The notes beneath the pieces are model-generated. The model had not been told where the DNA came from. It saw only the letters and a list, made by a program, of their open reading frames with translations, and did not search any database. A stretch of DNA of 64,000 nucleotides from Mycolicibacter hiberniae (GTDB taxonomy: Bacteria; Actinomycetota; Actinomycetes; Mycobacteriales; Mycobacteriaceae). Position numbers and translations under genes: made by a program. Shown in pieces: positions 56,881-64,000 of this stretch. Numbering within the stretch: the stretch's first letter is position 1; the number at the start of each line of letters is the position of its first letter. The stretch spans positions 186,001 to 250,000 of the forward strand of contig NZ_AP022609.1 in NCBI RefSeq assembly GCF_010729485.1. Reading direction: 5' to 3'.

Positions 56881-58046
56881 CCCTGGACTTCGACATGGGG
56901 CCGCGCGCCGCCGAGCTGCGGAGCCAGCTGCGTGAGCTGATCGAACGGGAGCTGCCCCCGCGGTTCCCGGGCGCATTCACCGACGACCCCGCTGACCTCG
57001 CTGCGGCGCAACGGTTCTGCCGGGCGTTGGCGGAGCAGGAGCTGCTGTGCCTGTCCTGGCCGCAGGAGTTCGGCGGGGCGGGCGCCTCGGTGTGGGAGCA
57101 GACCGTGGTGCGTGAGGAGATGTGGGCGCACCACGAGCCGCGCGGCGCGCAGTACATGGGGGTGAACTGGGTCGGCCCGATCCTCATGCGGCATGGCACC
57201 CCCGAACAACAGCACCGGCACCTGCCGCCGATCGCGGCCGGTGAGGTGATCTGGTGCCAGGGGTTCTCCGAGCCCGAAGCCGGTTCCGATCTGGCTTCGC
57301 TGCGCACGTACGCCCGCCGCGACGGTGACGGCTGGCTGATCAACGGCCAGAAGATCTGGACCTCGTACGCGACCATGGCGCAGTGGTGTTTCCTGCTGGT
57401 GCGCACCACCCGCGTCGGGGAAGGGTCCGTCACCAAAAAGCAGCAGGGCCTGACCGTGTTCCTGGTCCCGATGGACGACCCCGCCATCACCGTGCGCCCG
57501 CTGGGCACCATGATGGGCCCGCACCACCTCAACGAGGTCTTCTTCGATGACCTGCGCGTCACCGATGCCGACGTCCTCGGTGAGGTCGACGCGGGCTGGT
57601 CCATCGTGGCCGACGTGATGGCGTTCGAACGGGTCGGAATCGCCCGCTACGCGCGCTGCGAACGCCTGCTGGCCGCGGCGCCGCACGCGCTCGGGCAGCG
57701 TTGGGATGCCCTGCCGGCAGAGCTGATCGCCCGGTGGGTGCGGATGTTCACGCACTGCCGACGTGCCCGGCTGATGGCGTATCGGGTGGTGTCCCTGCAA
57801 GCCGGTGGCCGGGTTGCTCCCGGCGATGCGGCCGCCTACCGGATCGCCGTCACCCGGCTGGACCACGAGAGCGCGGAGGTGCTGATGGAGATCACCGCCG
57901 AAGCGCCCGCCACTCCGCTGGCCCAATGGTTTCGCCAAGAGGTCGAAGACCACTGGCGCTACTCGCAGGCCGCCACGGTGTCCTCGGGAAGCATTGAGAT
58001 GCAGCGCATCCTGCTCTCACGTGCCCTGCTGGCGGCGCCGCGATGA
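56877..58046 (+). CDS. Acyl-CoA dehydrogenase, alpha-type subunit
   Basis: This 389-residue acyl-CoA dehydrogenase has CQGFSEPEAGSDLASLRT at about residues 126-143 and NGQKIWTSYATMAQW at about 156-170. The usual C-terminal catalytic Glu is replaced (VSSGSIEMQR), but a Glu in MAFERVGIARY (about 245-255) is placed like the base of isovaleryl-CoA- and ChsE-type enzymes. The following gene encodes a shorter ACAD-like chain, so the enzyme is probably an alpha2beta2 heterotetramer as in mycobacterial steroid degradation. The ATG at 56877 overlaps the CoA-transferase stop. Confidence 0.92.
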   Translation: MTLDFDMGPRAAELRSQLRELIERELPPRFPGAFTDDPADLAAAQRFCRALAEQELLCLSWPQEFGGAGASVWEQTVVREEMWAHHEPRGAQYMGVNWVGPILMRHGTPEQQHRHLPPIAAGEVIWCQGFSEPEAGSDLASLRTYARRDGDGWLINGQKIWTSYATMAQWCFLLVRTTRVGEGSVTKKQQGLTVFLVPMDDPAITVRPLGTMMGPHHLNEVFFDDLRVTDADVLGEVDAGWSIVADVMAFERVGIARYARCERLLAAAPHALGQRWDALPAELIARWVRMFTHCRRARLMAYRVVSLQAGGRVAPGDAAAYRIAVTRLDHESAEVLMEITAEAPATPLAQWFRQEVEDHWRYSQAATVSSGSIEMQRILLSRALLAAPR

Positions 58047-58960
58047 ACCTCGAGCTGGGCAGCGAAGCGCAAGAGTACGGGCGGGCGGCGCGCCGCGCCT
58101 TCGAAGCCGCCGGCGGCGACGAGCTGGTGCTGCGTGCCGACGCCGACCCGGGACTGCGGGAGCACCTGGTGGGGCCGGTCCTGCGGGAGTTGGGCGCCTT
58201 GGAACTCCACCCCCGCGCCGATGCCGCCGAACTGGAGGCGGCCGCCGCCCTGTGCCGCAGCGCCGGGTACTGGGCGCTGCCCTACCCGGTGGCCGAATGT
58301 CTTTCCGCGCCGGCTGATCTCGACGTCGACGGATTGATCGTGGTGGCCGAGCACGCCCCTGCCGGGGCGGTTGCCGGACTGACCAAGCGCTGGGCGACCG
58401 TCACCCTGGCCGGCGTGCGCAGCACCGTGGTGGCACAGTCGCCGCCCCGGCCGGCCCTGGTGGCGGAGCTGACGCTGGCCGACCTCGACAGCGCCGGCGC
58501 CGGCGACATCGCCCTGGCACTGGCCCTGCCCTGCTGGACGCTGCTGGGGATGCTGGACCGGGCCATGGATCTGACCGTCTCGCATGTACGGCTGCGGGAA
58601 CAGTTCGGTCAGGCACTGTCGACGTTCCAGGGCGTGCAGTTCCAACTCACCGACGCCGAGGTGGAGCGCGCCGGGCTGGACATGCTGGCCAAATACGCGC
58701 TGTGGAGTATCGCGACCGGGCGCCCTGAAGCCGTCGATGACGCACTGGCGCTGCGATCGGTGGCGCTGGAGGCCGCCGAGGTGGTGTTCCGCGTCTGCCA
58801 CCAGCTGCACGGCGCAGTGGGGTTCTGCGACGAGACCGCGCTGTCGTGGCTGTCGCGCTACAGCCAGCCCCTGCGGCGCCTGCCCTGGGGACTCACGGCC
58901 ACCCGCGACCGGCTGGTCCGCCGCGCCCCGCGTACCGGGCTGACGGGAATCTACGCATGA
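58043..58960 (+). CDS. Acyl-CoA dehydrogenase, beta-type subunit
   Basis: This 305-residue ACAD-fold chain is shorter than a normal dehydrogenase (about 380). It keeps VRLREQFGQALSTFQGVQFQ at about residues 187-206 and the C-terminal CHQLHGAVGFCDETALSW at about 253-270. It lacks a clear SEPxxGSD flavin block, so it cannot work alone. The ATG at 58043 overlaps the alpha-type stop by four bases (ATGA), typical of alpha-beta FadE pairs such as FadE26-FadE27. It probably completes the active site of the upstream chain. Confidence 0.88.
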   Translation: MNLELGSEAQEYGRAARRAFEAAGGDELVLRADADPGLREHLVGPVLRELGALELHPRADAAELEAAAALCRSAGYWALPYPVAECLSAPADLDVDGLIVVAEHAPAGAVAGLTKRWATVTLAGVRSTVVAQSPPRPALVAELTLADLDSAGAGDIALALALPCWTLLGMLDRAMDLTVSHVRLREQFGQALSTFQGVQFQLTDAEVERAGLDMLAKYALWSIATGRPEAVDDALALRSVALEAAEVVFRVCHQLHGAVGFCDETALSWLSRYSQPLRRLPWGLTATRDRLVRRAPRTGLTGIYA

Positions 58961-59739
58961 GATACCAGCTGCCGCAGGAGATCACCGTCAGCGGTGACGG
59001 GCCGGTCCGCACCGTCACGATCAACCGGCCAGACGAGCTGAACAGTGTCAACGCCGACCTGTACTGGGGCTTGGCCAACGTCTGGCGCCAACTGGCCGCC
59101 GACAAGACGATCCGCGTCGTGGTGCTGACCGGAGCCGGGCGCGCATTCTCCGCCGGCGGTGACCTCAACTGGATCACCACGTTCCTCGACGACGAATCCG
59201 CCCGCGACGAGAGCATCCGCGAAGGGGCGCAGATCATCGAAGAGATGCTGCGGTTCCCCCTGCCGATCATCGCCGCCGTCAACGGCCCCGCCGTCGGGTT
59301 GGGCTGCAGCGTGGCGGTGCTCTGCGACATCGTGTTGATCGCGCAGACGGCGTATCTGGCCGATCCGCACGTGGCGGTCGGACTGGTCGCCGGCGACGGC
59401 GGGGCCGCGCTGTGGCCGCTGATCACCCCGATCCTGCGGTCCCGCGAATACCTCTACACCGGGGACCGCATCGACGCCGCCACCGCCGTCGAACTCGGAC
59501 TGGCCAGCCGTGCGGTGGCGCCTGAGGAACTGCTGCCGCAAGCCCATCAGCTGGCCGCCCGGCTGGCCGCCCAGCCGCCCGAGGCGTTGCAGGGCACCAA
59601 GCGCGTGGTCAACATGTATCTGTCGCAGGTGCTGGCCGGGCCGCTGCAGGCGGGCTTCGCCGCGGAAGTGGCCACCATGAAGACCGCCGAACACCGGCAG
59701 CGCCTGCTCGCCTTCGCAGAGCGGGCGGCCCGGCGATGA
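58957..59739 (+). CDS. Enoyl-CoA hydratase/isomerase-family protein
   Basis: This 260-residue crotonase-fold protein has VRTVTINRPDELNSVNADL at about residues 16-34, GRAFSAGGDLNWIT at about 62 and NGPAVGLGCSVAVLCDI at about 109. Both classical catalytic Glu positions are changed (GLGCSVA and LADPHVAVG), so hydration by the standard mechanism is doubtful. The ATG at 58957 overlaps the upstream stop, and its own stop overlaps the next start. A hydratase for the double bond made by the heterotetrameric dehydrogenase is the natural reading, but this needs testing. Confidence 0.88.
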   Translation: MRYQLPQEITVSGDGPVRTVTINRPDELNSVNADLYWGLANVWRQLAADKTIRVVVLTGAGRAFSAGGDLNWITTFLDDESARDESIREGAQIIEEMLRFPLPIIAAVNGPAVGLGCSVAVLCDIVLIAQTAYLADPHVAVGLVAGDGGAALWPLITPILRSREYLYTGDRIDAATAVELGLASRAVAPEELLPQAHQLAARLAAQPPEALQGTKRVVNMYLSQVLAGPLQAGFAAEVATMKTAEHRQRLLAFAERAARR

Positions 59740-61007
59740 CCGGCGGTTCAGCGAGGCTCGACGCAGGAGAGGCGAAGCTGGGAACGCCGCATGGGCCCGG
59801 CGGTTCAGCGAGGCTCGACGCAGGAGAGGCGAAGCTGGGAACGCCGCATGGCACCACCGAATTCCGGCTCCAGGTGCGGCAGTGGTGCCGCGACAACATC
59901 CCGGCCGACTGGCGGCGCGCCCAGACCGGGGTGAGTGAGCGTGAATTCGTCGACTTCCAGCGCAGCTGGTTCGCCACCCTGCACAGCGCCGGGTTCGCGG
60001 TCCCGCACTGGCCGGGCGAATGGGGCGGCGGGATGTCGGTGGCTGAGCAGGCCGTGCTGTACCAGGAGTTGGCCGCCCACGACGCCCCGCGGCTGGTGCT
60101 GGCTTTCGTCGGCATTCACCACGCCGCGGCGACGCTGCTGGCCGCCGGCACCGACGAGCAGCGCCGCCGGCACCTGCCGGCGATCCTGGACGGCGAGATC
60201 TGGGTGCAGGGCTTCTCCGAACCGGAGGCGGGCTCGGACCTGGCGTCGCTGCGGACCACCGCACGCCGCGTCGGTGAGAACTATGTGGTCAACGGCCAGA
60301 AGCTGTGGGCCAGCGGCGCCCGGCACGCCCAGTGGTGCCTGCTGTTGGCCCGCACCGACCCGCACGCCCCCAAGCGCAAGGGCATCTCCTACTTTCTGTT
60401 GGACATGGCCACCCCCGGGGTGCAGGTGCGGCCGATCCGCAACGCCGTCGGCGACAACCATTTCTGCGAGATCTTCCTCGACGACGTGGTCATCCCGGCG
60501 ACCAACCTGATCGGCGCGGAGAACACCGGATGGCAGGTGGCGCAGGCGACGCTGGGCGCCGAACGCGGCTTGACCATGCTTGAGCTGGCCGAACGGCTGG
60601 GGTGCGCCGGATTTCGCTGGCTGGCGCAGGCCGCGCCCGCCGGGGACCCGGTGGTGGCCGACCGGTTGGCCCAGCTGGAAACCGAGATCACCGGACTGCG
60701 CAGCATGTGCCGGGAACTGGTGCGCAACGCCGAAGCCGGCACCGCCGGACCGGCGGACGCCTCGATCGTCAAGCTCGTCTACAGCGAGCTGCTGCAACAG
60801 CTCACCGACTTCGGCGCCGAGATCGCCGGTCCGCAGGCCCACACGGTGCTCGACAAGCCGTTGTCCAGCGGCTGGGAATCGGGATCGTGGGTGCTGGACT
60901 TCATCGGCTCCTGGGAGTGGACCATCCCCGGCGGGTCCAGCGAGATCCAGCGCAGCATCATCGGCGAACGCGGCCTCGGCCTGCCCAGAGAGCCGAGCAT
61001 GCCGTGA
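59736..61007 (+). CDS. Acyl-CoA dehydrogenase, alpha-type, with N-terminal tandem repeat
   Basis: This 423-residue acyl-CoA dehydrogenase has QGFSEPEAGSDLASLRTTA at about residues 164-182, NGQKLWASGARHAQW at about 195-209 and IPGGSSEIQRSIIGERGLGL near the C-terminus. The Glu in LGAERGLTM may be the base. The ATG at 59736 overlaps the previous stop. Directly after codon 2 the protein has two copies of a 19-residue repeat starting GGSARLDAGEAKLGTPHG, which are not part of any ACAD fold. They come from a 57-bp DNA repeat. The fold itself starts near TTEFRLQVRQWC. The next gene is its beta partner. Confidence 0.92.
   Translation: MTGGSARLDAGEAKLGTPHGPGGSARLDAGEAKLGTPHGTTEFRLQVRQWCRDNIPADWRRAQTGVSEREFVDFQRSWFATLHSAGFAVPHWPGEWGGGMSVAEQAVLYQELAAHDAPRLVLAFVGIHHAAATLLAAGTDEQRRRHLPAILDGEIWVQGFSEPEAGSDLASLRTTARRVGENYVVNGQKLWASGARHAQWCLLLARTDPHAPKRKGISYFLLDMATPGVQVRPIRNAVGDNHFCEIFLDDVVIPATNLIGAENTGWQVAQATLGAERGLTMLELAERLGCAGFRWLAQAAPAGDPVVADRLAQLETEITGLRSMCRELVRNAEAGTAGPADASIVKLVYSELLQQLTDFGAEIAGPQAHTVLDKPLSSGWESGSWVLDFIGSWEWTIPGGSSEIQRSIIGERGLGLPREPSMP
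59740..59851 (+). repeat. 57-bp tandem direct repeat inside a dehydrogenase gene
   Basis: Two identical 55-base copies at 59740-59794 and 59797-59851 have a 57-base period, exactly 19 codons. They lie right after the second codon of the dehydrogenase gene and keep the frame. No third copy was noticed elsewhere in the window. Confidence 0.9.
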
Positions 61008-62020
61008 CCACAACCGATTTCGCTGAGCTGCACGACGACCTTCGTGCCGTCGCCGCCGATGTGGTGGGCCGTGGACGCGAGGTGGACTGGTCCACCATGG
61101 CTGATGCCGGGTGGCTGGGGCTGGAGGTCCCCGAAGCCCTCGGCGGGGCCGGAGCGACTTTCGCCGAGGCAGCGGTGATCTGCGAACAACTGGGCCGCGC
61201 CGCTGCGGCATCGCATTACCTGGGCGGCGCGGTGCTGACCGCAGGCGTGTTGAACAGCCTGCAGGACAGTGCGACTCGCGACGCGCTGCTGTCCGACCTC
61301 GCCGTCGGACGGAGCCGGATCGCCACCGTGCCCGGAGGCTCCTTCGTACTTGACGGTGCCGGACGGCTGACCGGGAGCGCCACCTTCGCACTCGACGCCG
61401 ACGGCGCCGACCGACTGGTGGTCCTGGCCACCGAAGAGTCCGGGGACCCGGTAGCCGTCCTCGCCGAGGGTTGCACCGTGACACCCCAAGCGGTGCTGGA
61501 CGAGACGCGCCGGATCGCCACGGTCACCGCCGAGGGGACCGCAGTCGCCGACTCGGCAGTGCTGCGGTTCGCCGATCCCCACGGGGCTCAGGCGGTGCGC
61601 CACCGGGCGGCGGCGGCAGTGGCCTGCGACAGCCTGGGACTGGCCGAGGCGATGCTCGCCGCAACCGTGACCTACGCGCAGACTCGAGAGCAGTTCGGGC
61701 GTCCGATCGGCTCCTTTCAGGCTGTCAAACACGCCTGCGCCGACATGCTGGTGAAAGTCACGATGGCGCGCACCCTGGTCCGCGACGCCGTCCGGGCGGT
61801 CGCGACGAACAGCCCCGAGGTGGATGTCGCGGTGGCCATGGCGAAGTCCTACACCTGCACTGCCGCAGTCGACGTCGTCGGCAAAGCGCTGCAACTGCAC
61901 GGTGGCATCGGCTACACGTGGGAGAGCGGGATCCACGTCTATCTCAAGCGCGCCACGTTCAACCGGTCGCTGTTCGGATCTCCGGCAGCGCACCGGCGTC
62001 GGCTGGCGCAACGGTACTGA
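61004..62020 (+). CDS. Acyl-CoA dehydrogenase, beta-type subunit
   Basis: This 338-residue ACAD-fold chain is shorter than the classical enzyme, with EVPEALGGAGATFAEAAVIC at about residues 38-57, TYAQTREQFGRPIGSFQAVK at about 223-242 and LQLHGGIGYTWESGIHVYLKR at about 290-310. The flavin SEP motif is missing. The GTG at 61004 overlaps the alpha-type stop by four bases (GTGA). It probably forms a heterotetramer with the upstream protein, making this the second alpha-beta pair in the operon. The product ends 35 bases before the ThDP-enzyme gene. Confidence 0.88.
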   Translation: MTTTDFAELHDDLRAVAADVVGRGREVDWSTMADAGWLGLEVPEALGGAGATFAEAAVICEQLGRAAAASHYLGGAVLTAGVLNSLQDSATRDALLSDLAVGRSRIATVPGGSFVLDGAGRLTGSATFALDADGADRLVVLATEESGDPVAVLAEGCTVTPQAVLDETRRIATVTAEGTAVADSAVLRFADPHGAQAVRHRAAAAVACDSLGLAEAMLAATVTYAQTREQFGRPIGSFQAVKHACADMLVKVTMARTLVRDAVRAVATNSPEVDVAVAMAKSYTCTAAVDVVGKALQLHGGIGYTWESGIHVYLKRATFNRSLFGSPAAHRRRLAQRY

Positions 62021-62055
62021 GTCAAAAAAATCAAGTGAATCAAGGAGTTTCGACT

Positions 62056-63762
62056 GTGGGTGTGCCCGTATATCGCCGGATTCTGGAGTTGTTCGAGGCC
62101 GAGGGCGTCAACACGCTGTTCGGCATCCCCGACCCCAACTTCGTGCACATGTTCGTCGAGGCCGAGCAACGCGGCTGGTCGGTGGTGGCGCCGCACCACG
62201 AGGAGAGTGCGGGATTCATGGCCGAGGCGGCCTCCCGGATGACCGGCCGGCCGGGTCTGTGCATCGGCACCCTGGGACCGGGAGTCGCCAATATCGCCGG
62301 GGCGATGATGTGCGCGAAGGTGGAGAACTCCCCGGTGGTGTTCCTGGGCGGCCAGCGCGCCCGCATCACCGAGCGCCGGGTGCGGCGCGGGCGGATCCAG
62401 TTCGTCCGCCAGGAAGAGCTCTTCACGCCGTCGGTCAAATACAGCGCGTCGATCGAATACGCCGACCAGACCGACGAGATCGTGCACGAGGCGATTCGCC
62501 GCGCGCTGTCCGGCACGCCCGGACCGGCCTACATCGAATACCCGTCCCACGTCATCCTCGAAGAACTCGACGTCGCCGCCCCGGCCGAGCCGCACCGCTA
62601 TCGGCTGGTCAACCAGCGCGCCGGCGGGCCCGAGGTCGCCGAGGCCGCCGAGATCATCCGCAACGCATCCAGCCCGATCCTGCTGGTGGGCCACGGGGTG
62701 CACACCTCACGCAGCGCGTCCGCGGTCGCCGAGCTGGCTCAGCTGATGGCCTGCCCGATCATCCAGACCTCCGGGGGCACCGCGTTCATCCCCGGCCTGG
62801 AAGAGCGCACCTTTCCCTACGGTTTCTCCACCGCGGCCGTCGAAGCCGTCGCCGGCTCCGATGTCTGCGTGGCGCTGGGCACCGAGTTGGGCGAGCCGGT
62901 GCACTACGGCACCACCCGGCACTGGGCGGACAAGAACGCCGAACGCAAGTGGATCTACGTCGAGCAGGACCCGATGGCGATCGGGGTGAACCGGCCGGTG
63001 GACGTGCCGCTGGTGGGCGACCTGCGCGGTATCGTGCCGCAACTTGTCGACGCGCTCAAAAACAGCCCCCGCACACCGTCGCCCGACCTGGCCAGGTGGA
63101 TCGAACAGGATGCCGACCAGCTCGCCGAGTTGGCCCAAACCGCACCCGCGGGGCGCAGTCCGGTGCACCCGGCGCGCTTTGTGGTCGAGGCCACGAAGGC
63201 TTTTCCGTCCGAGGGCATCATGGTCCGCGACGGCGGCGCGACGGTGATCTTCCAGTGGACCTACTCACAGGCCAAACCGCATGACGTGATGTGGAACCAG
63301 AACTTCGGACACCTGGGCACCGGACTGCCCTACGCCGTCGGGGCCTCGGTCGCCGAGGGCGGTAAACGGCCGGTGATGCTGCTGACCAGCGACTCGGCGT
63401 TCCTGTTCCACATCGCCGAGCTGGAGACCGCGGCCCGGCTGAACCTGCCGCTGGTCTGCGTGGTGGGCGTGGACCACCAATGGGGCCTGGAAGTGGGGGT
63501 CTACAAGCGGACGTTCGAACAGCCTTCCCCGCAGCCCGGCGTGCACTGGAGCAAGAACGTCCGGTTCGACAAGATTGCCGAGGGCATGGGCTGCCATGGG
63601 GAGTACGTCGACGACGAGGCCCAGATCGGACCGGCGATCGAGCGGGCCTACGCCACCGGCGGGACGGCGGTGATCCACGTCTGCATCGACCCGAAGGCGA
63701 ACTCCGAAGAGATGCCCAACTACGCCGAGTTCCGGACCTGGTATGCCGAGGGAACCCAGTGA
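62056..63762 (+). CDS. ThDP-dependent enzyme (acetolactate synthase/2-hydroxyacyl-CoA lyase superfamily)
   Basis: This 568-residue protein has the three-domain layout of pyruvate-oxidase-type ThDP enzymes. The Glu that activates the cofactor is in HHEESAGFMAEAAS (Glu49), followed by the conserved GTLGPGVANIAGA. The ThDP-binding motif is unusual: the GDG triad is Ser-Asp-Ser (TSDSAFLFH, residues 445-447), and the second Asn is replaced in VVGVDHQWG. The GTG at 62056 has AAGGAG nine bases upstream. In this operon a 2-hydroxyacyl-CoA lyase or a decarboxylase is plausible, but the reaction is not fixed by sequence. Confidence 0.85.
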   Translation: MGVPVYRRILELFEAEGVNTLFGIPDPNFVHMFVEAEQRGWSVVAPHHEESAGFMAEAASRMTGRPGLCIGTLGPGVANIAGAMMCAKVENSPVVFLGGQRARITERRVRRGRIQFVRQEELFTPSVKYSASIEYADQTDEIVHEAIRRALSGTPGPAYIEYPSHVILEELDVAAPAEPHRYRLVNQRAGGPEVAEAAEIIRNASSPILLVGHGVHTSRSASAVAELAQLMACPIIQTSGGTAFIPGLEERTFPYGFSTAAVEAVAGSDVCVALGTELGEPVHYGTTRHWADKNAERKWIYVEQDPMAIGVNRPVDVPLVGDLRGIVPQLVDALKNSPRTPSPDLARWIEQDADQLAELAQTAPAGRSPVHPARFVVEATKAFPSEGIMVRDGGATVIFQWTYSQAKPHDVMWNQNFGHLGTGLPYAVGASVAEGGKRPVMLLTSDSAFLFHIAELETAARLNLPLVCVVGVDHQWGLEVGVYKRTFEQPSPQPGVHWSKNVRFDKIAEGMGCHGEYVDDEAQIGPAIERAYATGGTAVIHVCIDPKANSEEMPNYAEFRTWYAEGTQ

Positions 63763-63775
63763 GAATATTTTTCTC
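63761..63775. promoter_or_regulatory. GAGAA-N5-TTCTC palindrome before the last dehydrogenase gene
   Basis: GAGAATATTTTTCTC starts within the stop codon of the ThDP-enzyme gene and lies about 45 bases before the next start. It has the same arms as the sites at 29856 and 47042. Confidence 0.55.
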
Positions 63776-63820
63776 GTTTAGGAATAACAACGTGCAGGCG
63801 CGGAGGGGCTGGAGGCGATC

Positions 63821-64000
63821 ATGTCCGGCGGAATGAGCTTCGAACTGACCGAGGACCAGCAGCTGATCCGCAAGTCGATCGCCGAACTCGCGGCGAAGTT
63901 CGACGACCACTACTGGATGACCAAAGACCTGGCGCACGAATTCCCCCAGGAGTTCTACGACGCCGTCGCCGGCGGCGGCTGGCTGGGCATGACCATCCCC
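63821..64000 (+). CDS. Acyl-CoA dehydrogenase, N-terminal part (runs off the window)
   Basis: The first 60 residues of an acyl-CoA dehydrogenase are visible: MSFELTEDQQLIRKSIAELA is the typical N-terminal helix, followed by EFPQEFYDAVAGGGWLGMTIP. The ATG at 63821 has GGAGG eight bases upstream; an ATG 12 bases later (MSFEL) is an alternative start. The preceding palindrome at 63761-63775 may control it. It may be the start of another alpha-beta pair. Confidence 0.88.
   Translation, partial: MSGGMSFELTEDQQLIRKSIAELAAKFDDHYWMTKDLAHEFPQEFYDAVAGGGWLGMTIP

Noticed and set aside
59740..59851. CRISPR array
   Set aside because: Only two adjacent direct repeats without spacers, lying inside a coding frame.

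Overview
The window is about 64 kb of a GC-rich, densely coding actinobacterial chromosome. Its first 30 kb follows the gene order of the Mycobacterium tuberculosis segment around rplJ-rplL, rpoB-rpoC, end/nfo, fadE8-echA4-echA5, rpsL-rpsG-fusA-tuf and the Rv0686-Rv0688 genes (names and order recalled, not searched). With Mce/MceG components, KstR-type DNA and many fad/ech paralogues, this points to a non-tuberculous, environmental-type Mycobacterium. The species cannot be fixed from the sequence alone.

Bases 1-29,830 are the conserved core. It holds a broken 3' end of an upstream gene, a ROK sugar kinase ending in a long perfect hairpin, the L10-L12 operon behind an L10-leader attenuator, a TetR/carotenoid-oxygenase divergent pair with a palindromic spacer, the Mce ATPase mkl, and rpoB-rpoC with a long structured leader. 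Next come a GCS2-type ligase, endonuclease IV, a small transcript unit with a 13-codon ORF, fadE8-echA4-paaX-echA5, two DUF3060 proteins, a TetR, the str operon (rpsL, rpsG, fusA, tuf), a SHOCT membrane protein, a mycofactocin-type SDR behind a KstR box, and a ferredoxin reductase. The mmpS5-mmpL5-Rv0678 genes and the Rv0656c-Rv0666 block found in H37Rv are absent.

Bases 29,895-64,000 form an accessory block of about 30 genes, nearly all for acyl-CoA metabolism: five acyl-CoA dehydrogenase subunits plus a sixth cut by the window edge, three enoyl-CoA hydratase-like proteins, two CoA ligases, two family III CoA transferases, a carboxyltransferase, a two-part B12 acyl-CoA mutase, a lipid-transfer-type thiolase with its DUF35 partner, a P450, a ThDP enzyme, three SDRs or quinone reductases, two APH-fold kinases, an F420-type oxidoreductase, an orphan YrbE permease pair and three regulators (two TetR, one GntR). 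Many genes overlap by 1 or 4 bases, which indicates large co-translated operons. At 55.6 kb a GntR-controlled divergent promoter separates a leftward set (SMP-30, GntR, FadD, SDR, FadD) from a rightward set (CoA transferase, dehydrogenases, hydratase, ThDP enzyme).

The best candidate for an undescribed system is this block: a catabolic route for an unidentified branched or cyclic carboxylic acid. It probably includes activation, alpha/beta-heteromeric desaturation, carboxylation, a B12 carbon-skeleton rearrangement and an aldolytic or thiolytic cut, with import possibly through YrbE and the MceG ATPase encoded by mkl at 4.9 kb. A 15-bp palindrome (GAGAA-N5-TTCTC) recurs at three promoters in the block and may mark its regulon. 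One dehydrogenase gene carries a 57-bp tandem repeat inserted in frame just after its start codon.

No tRNA, rRNA, CRISPR array or transposase was seen.
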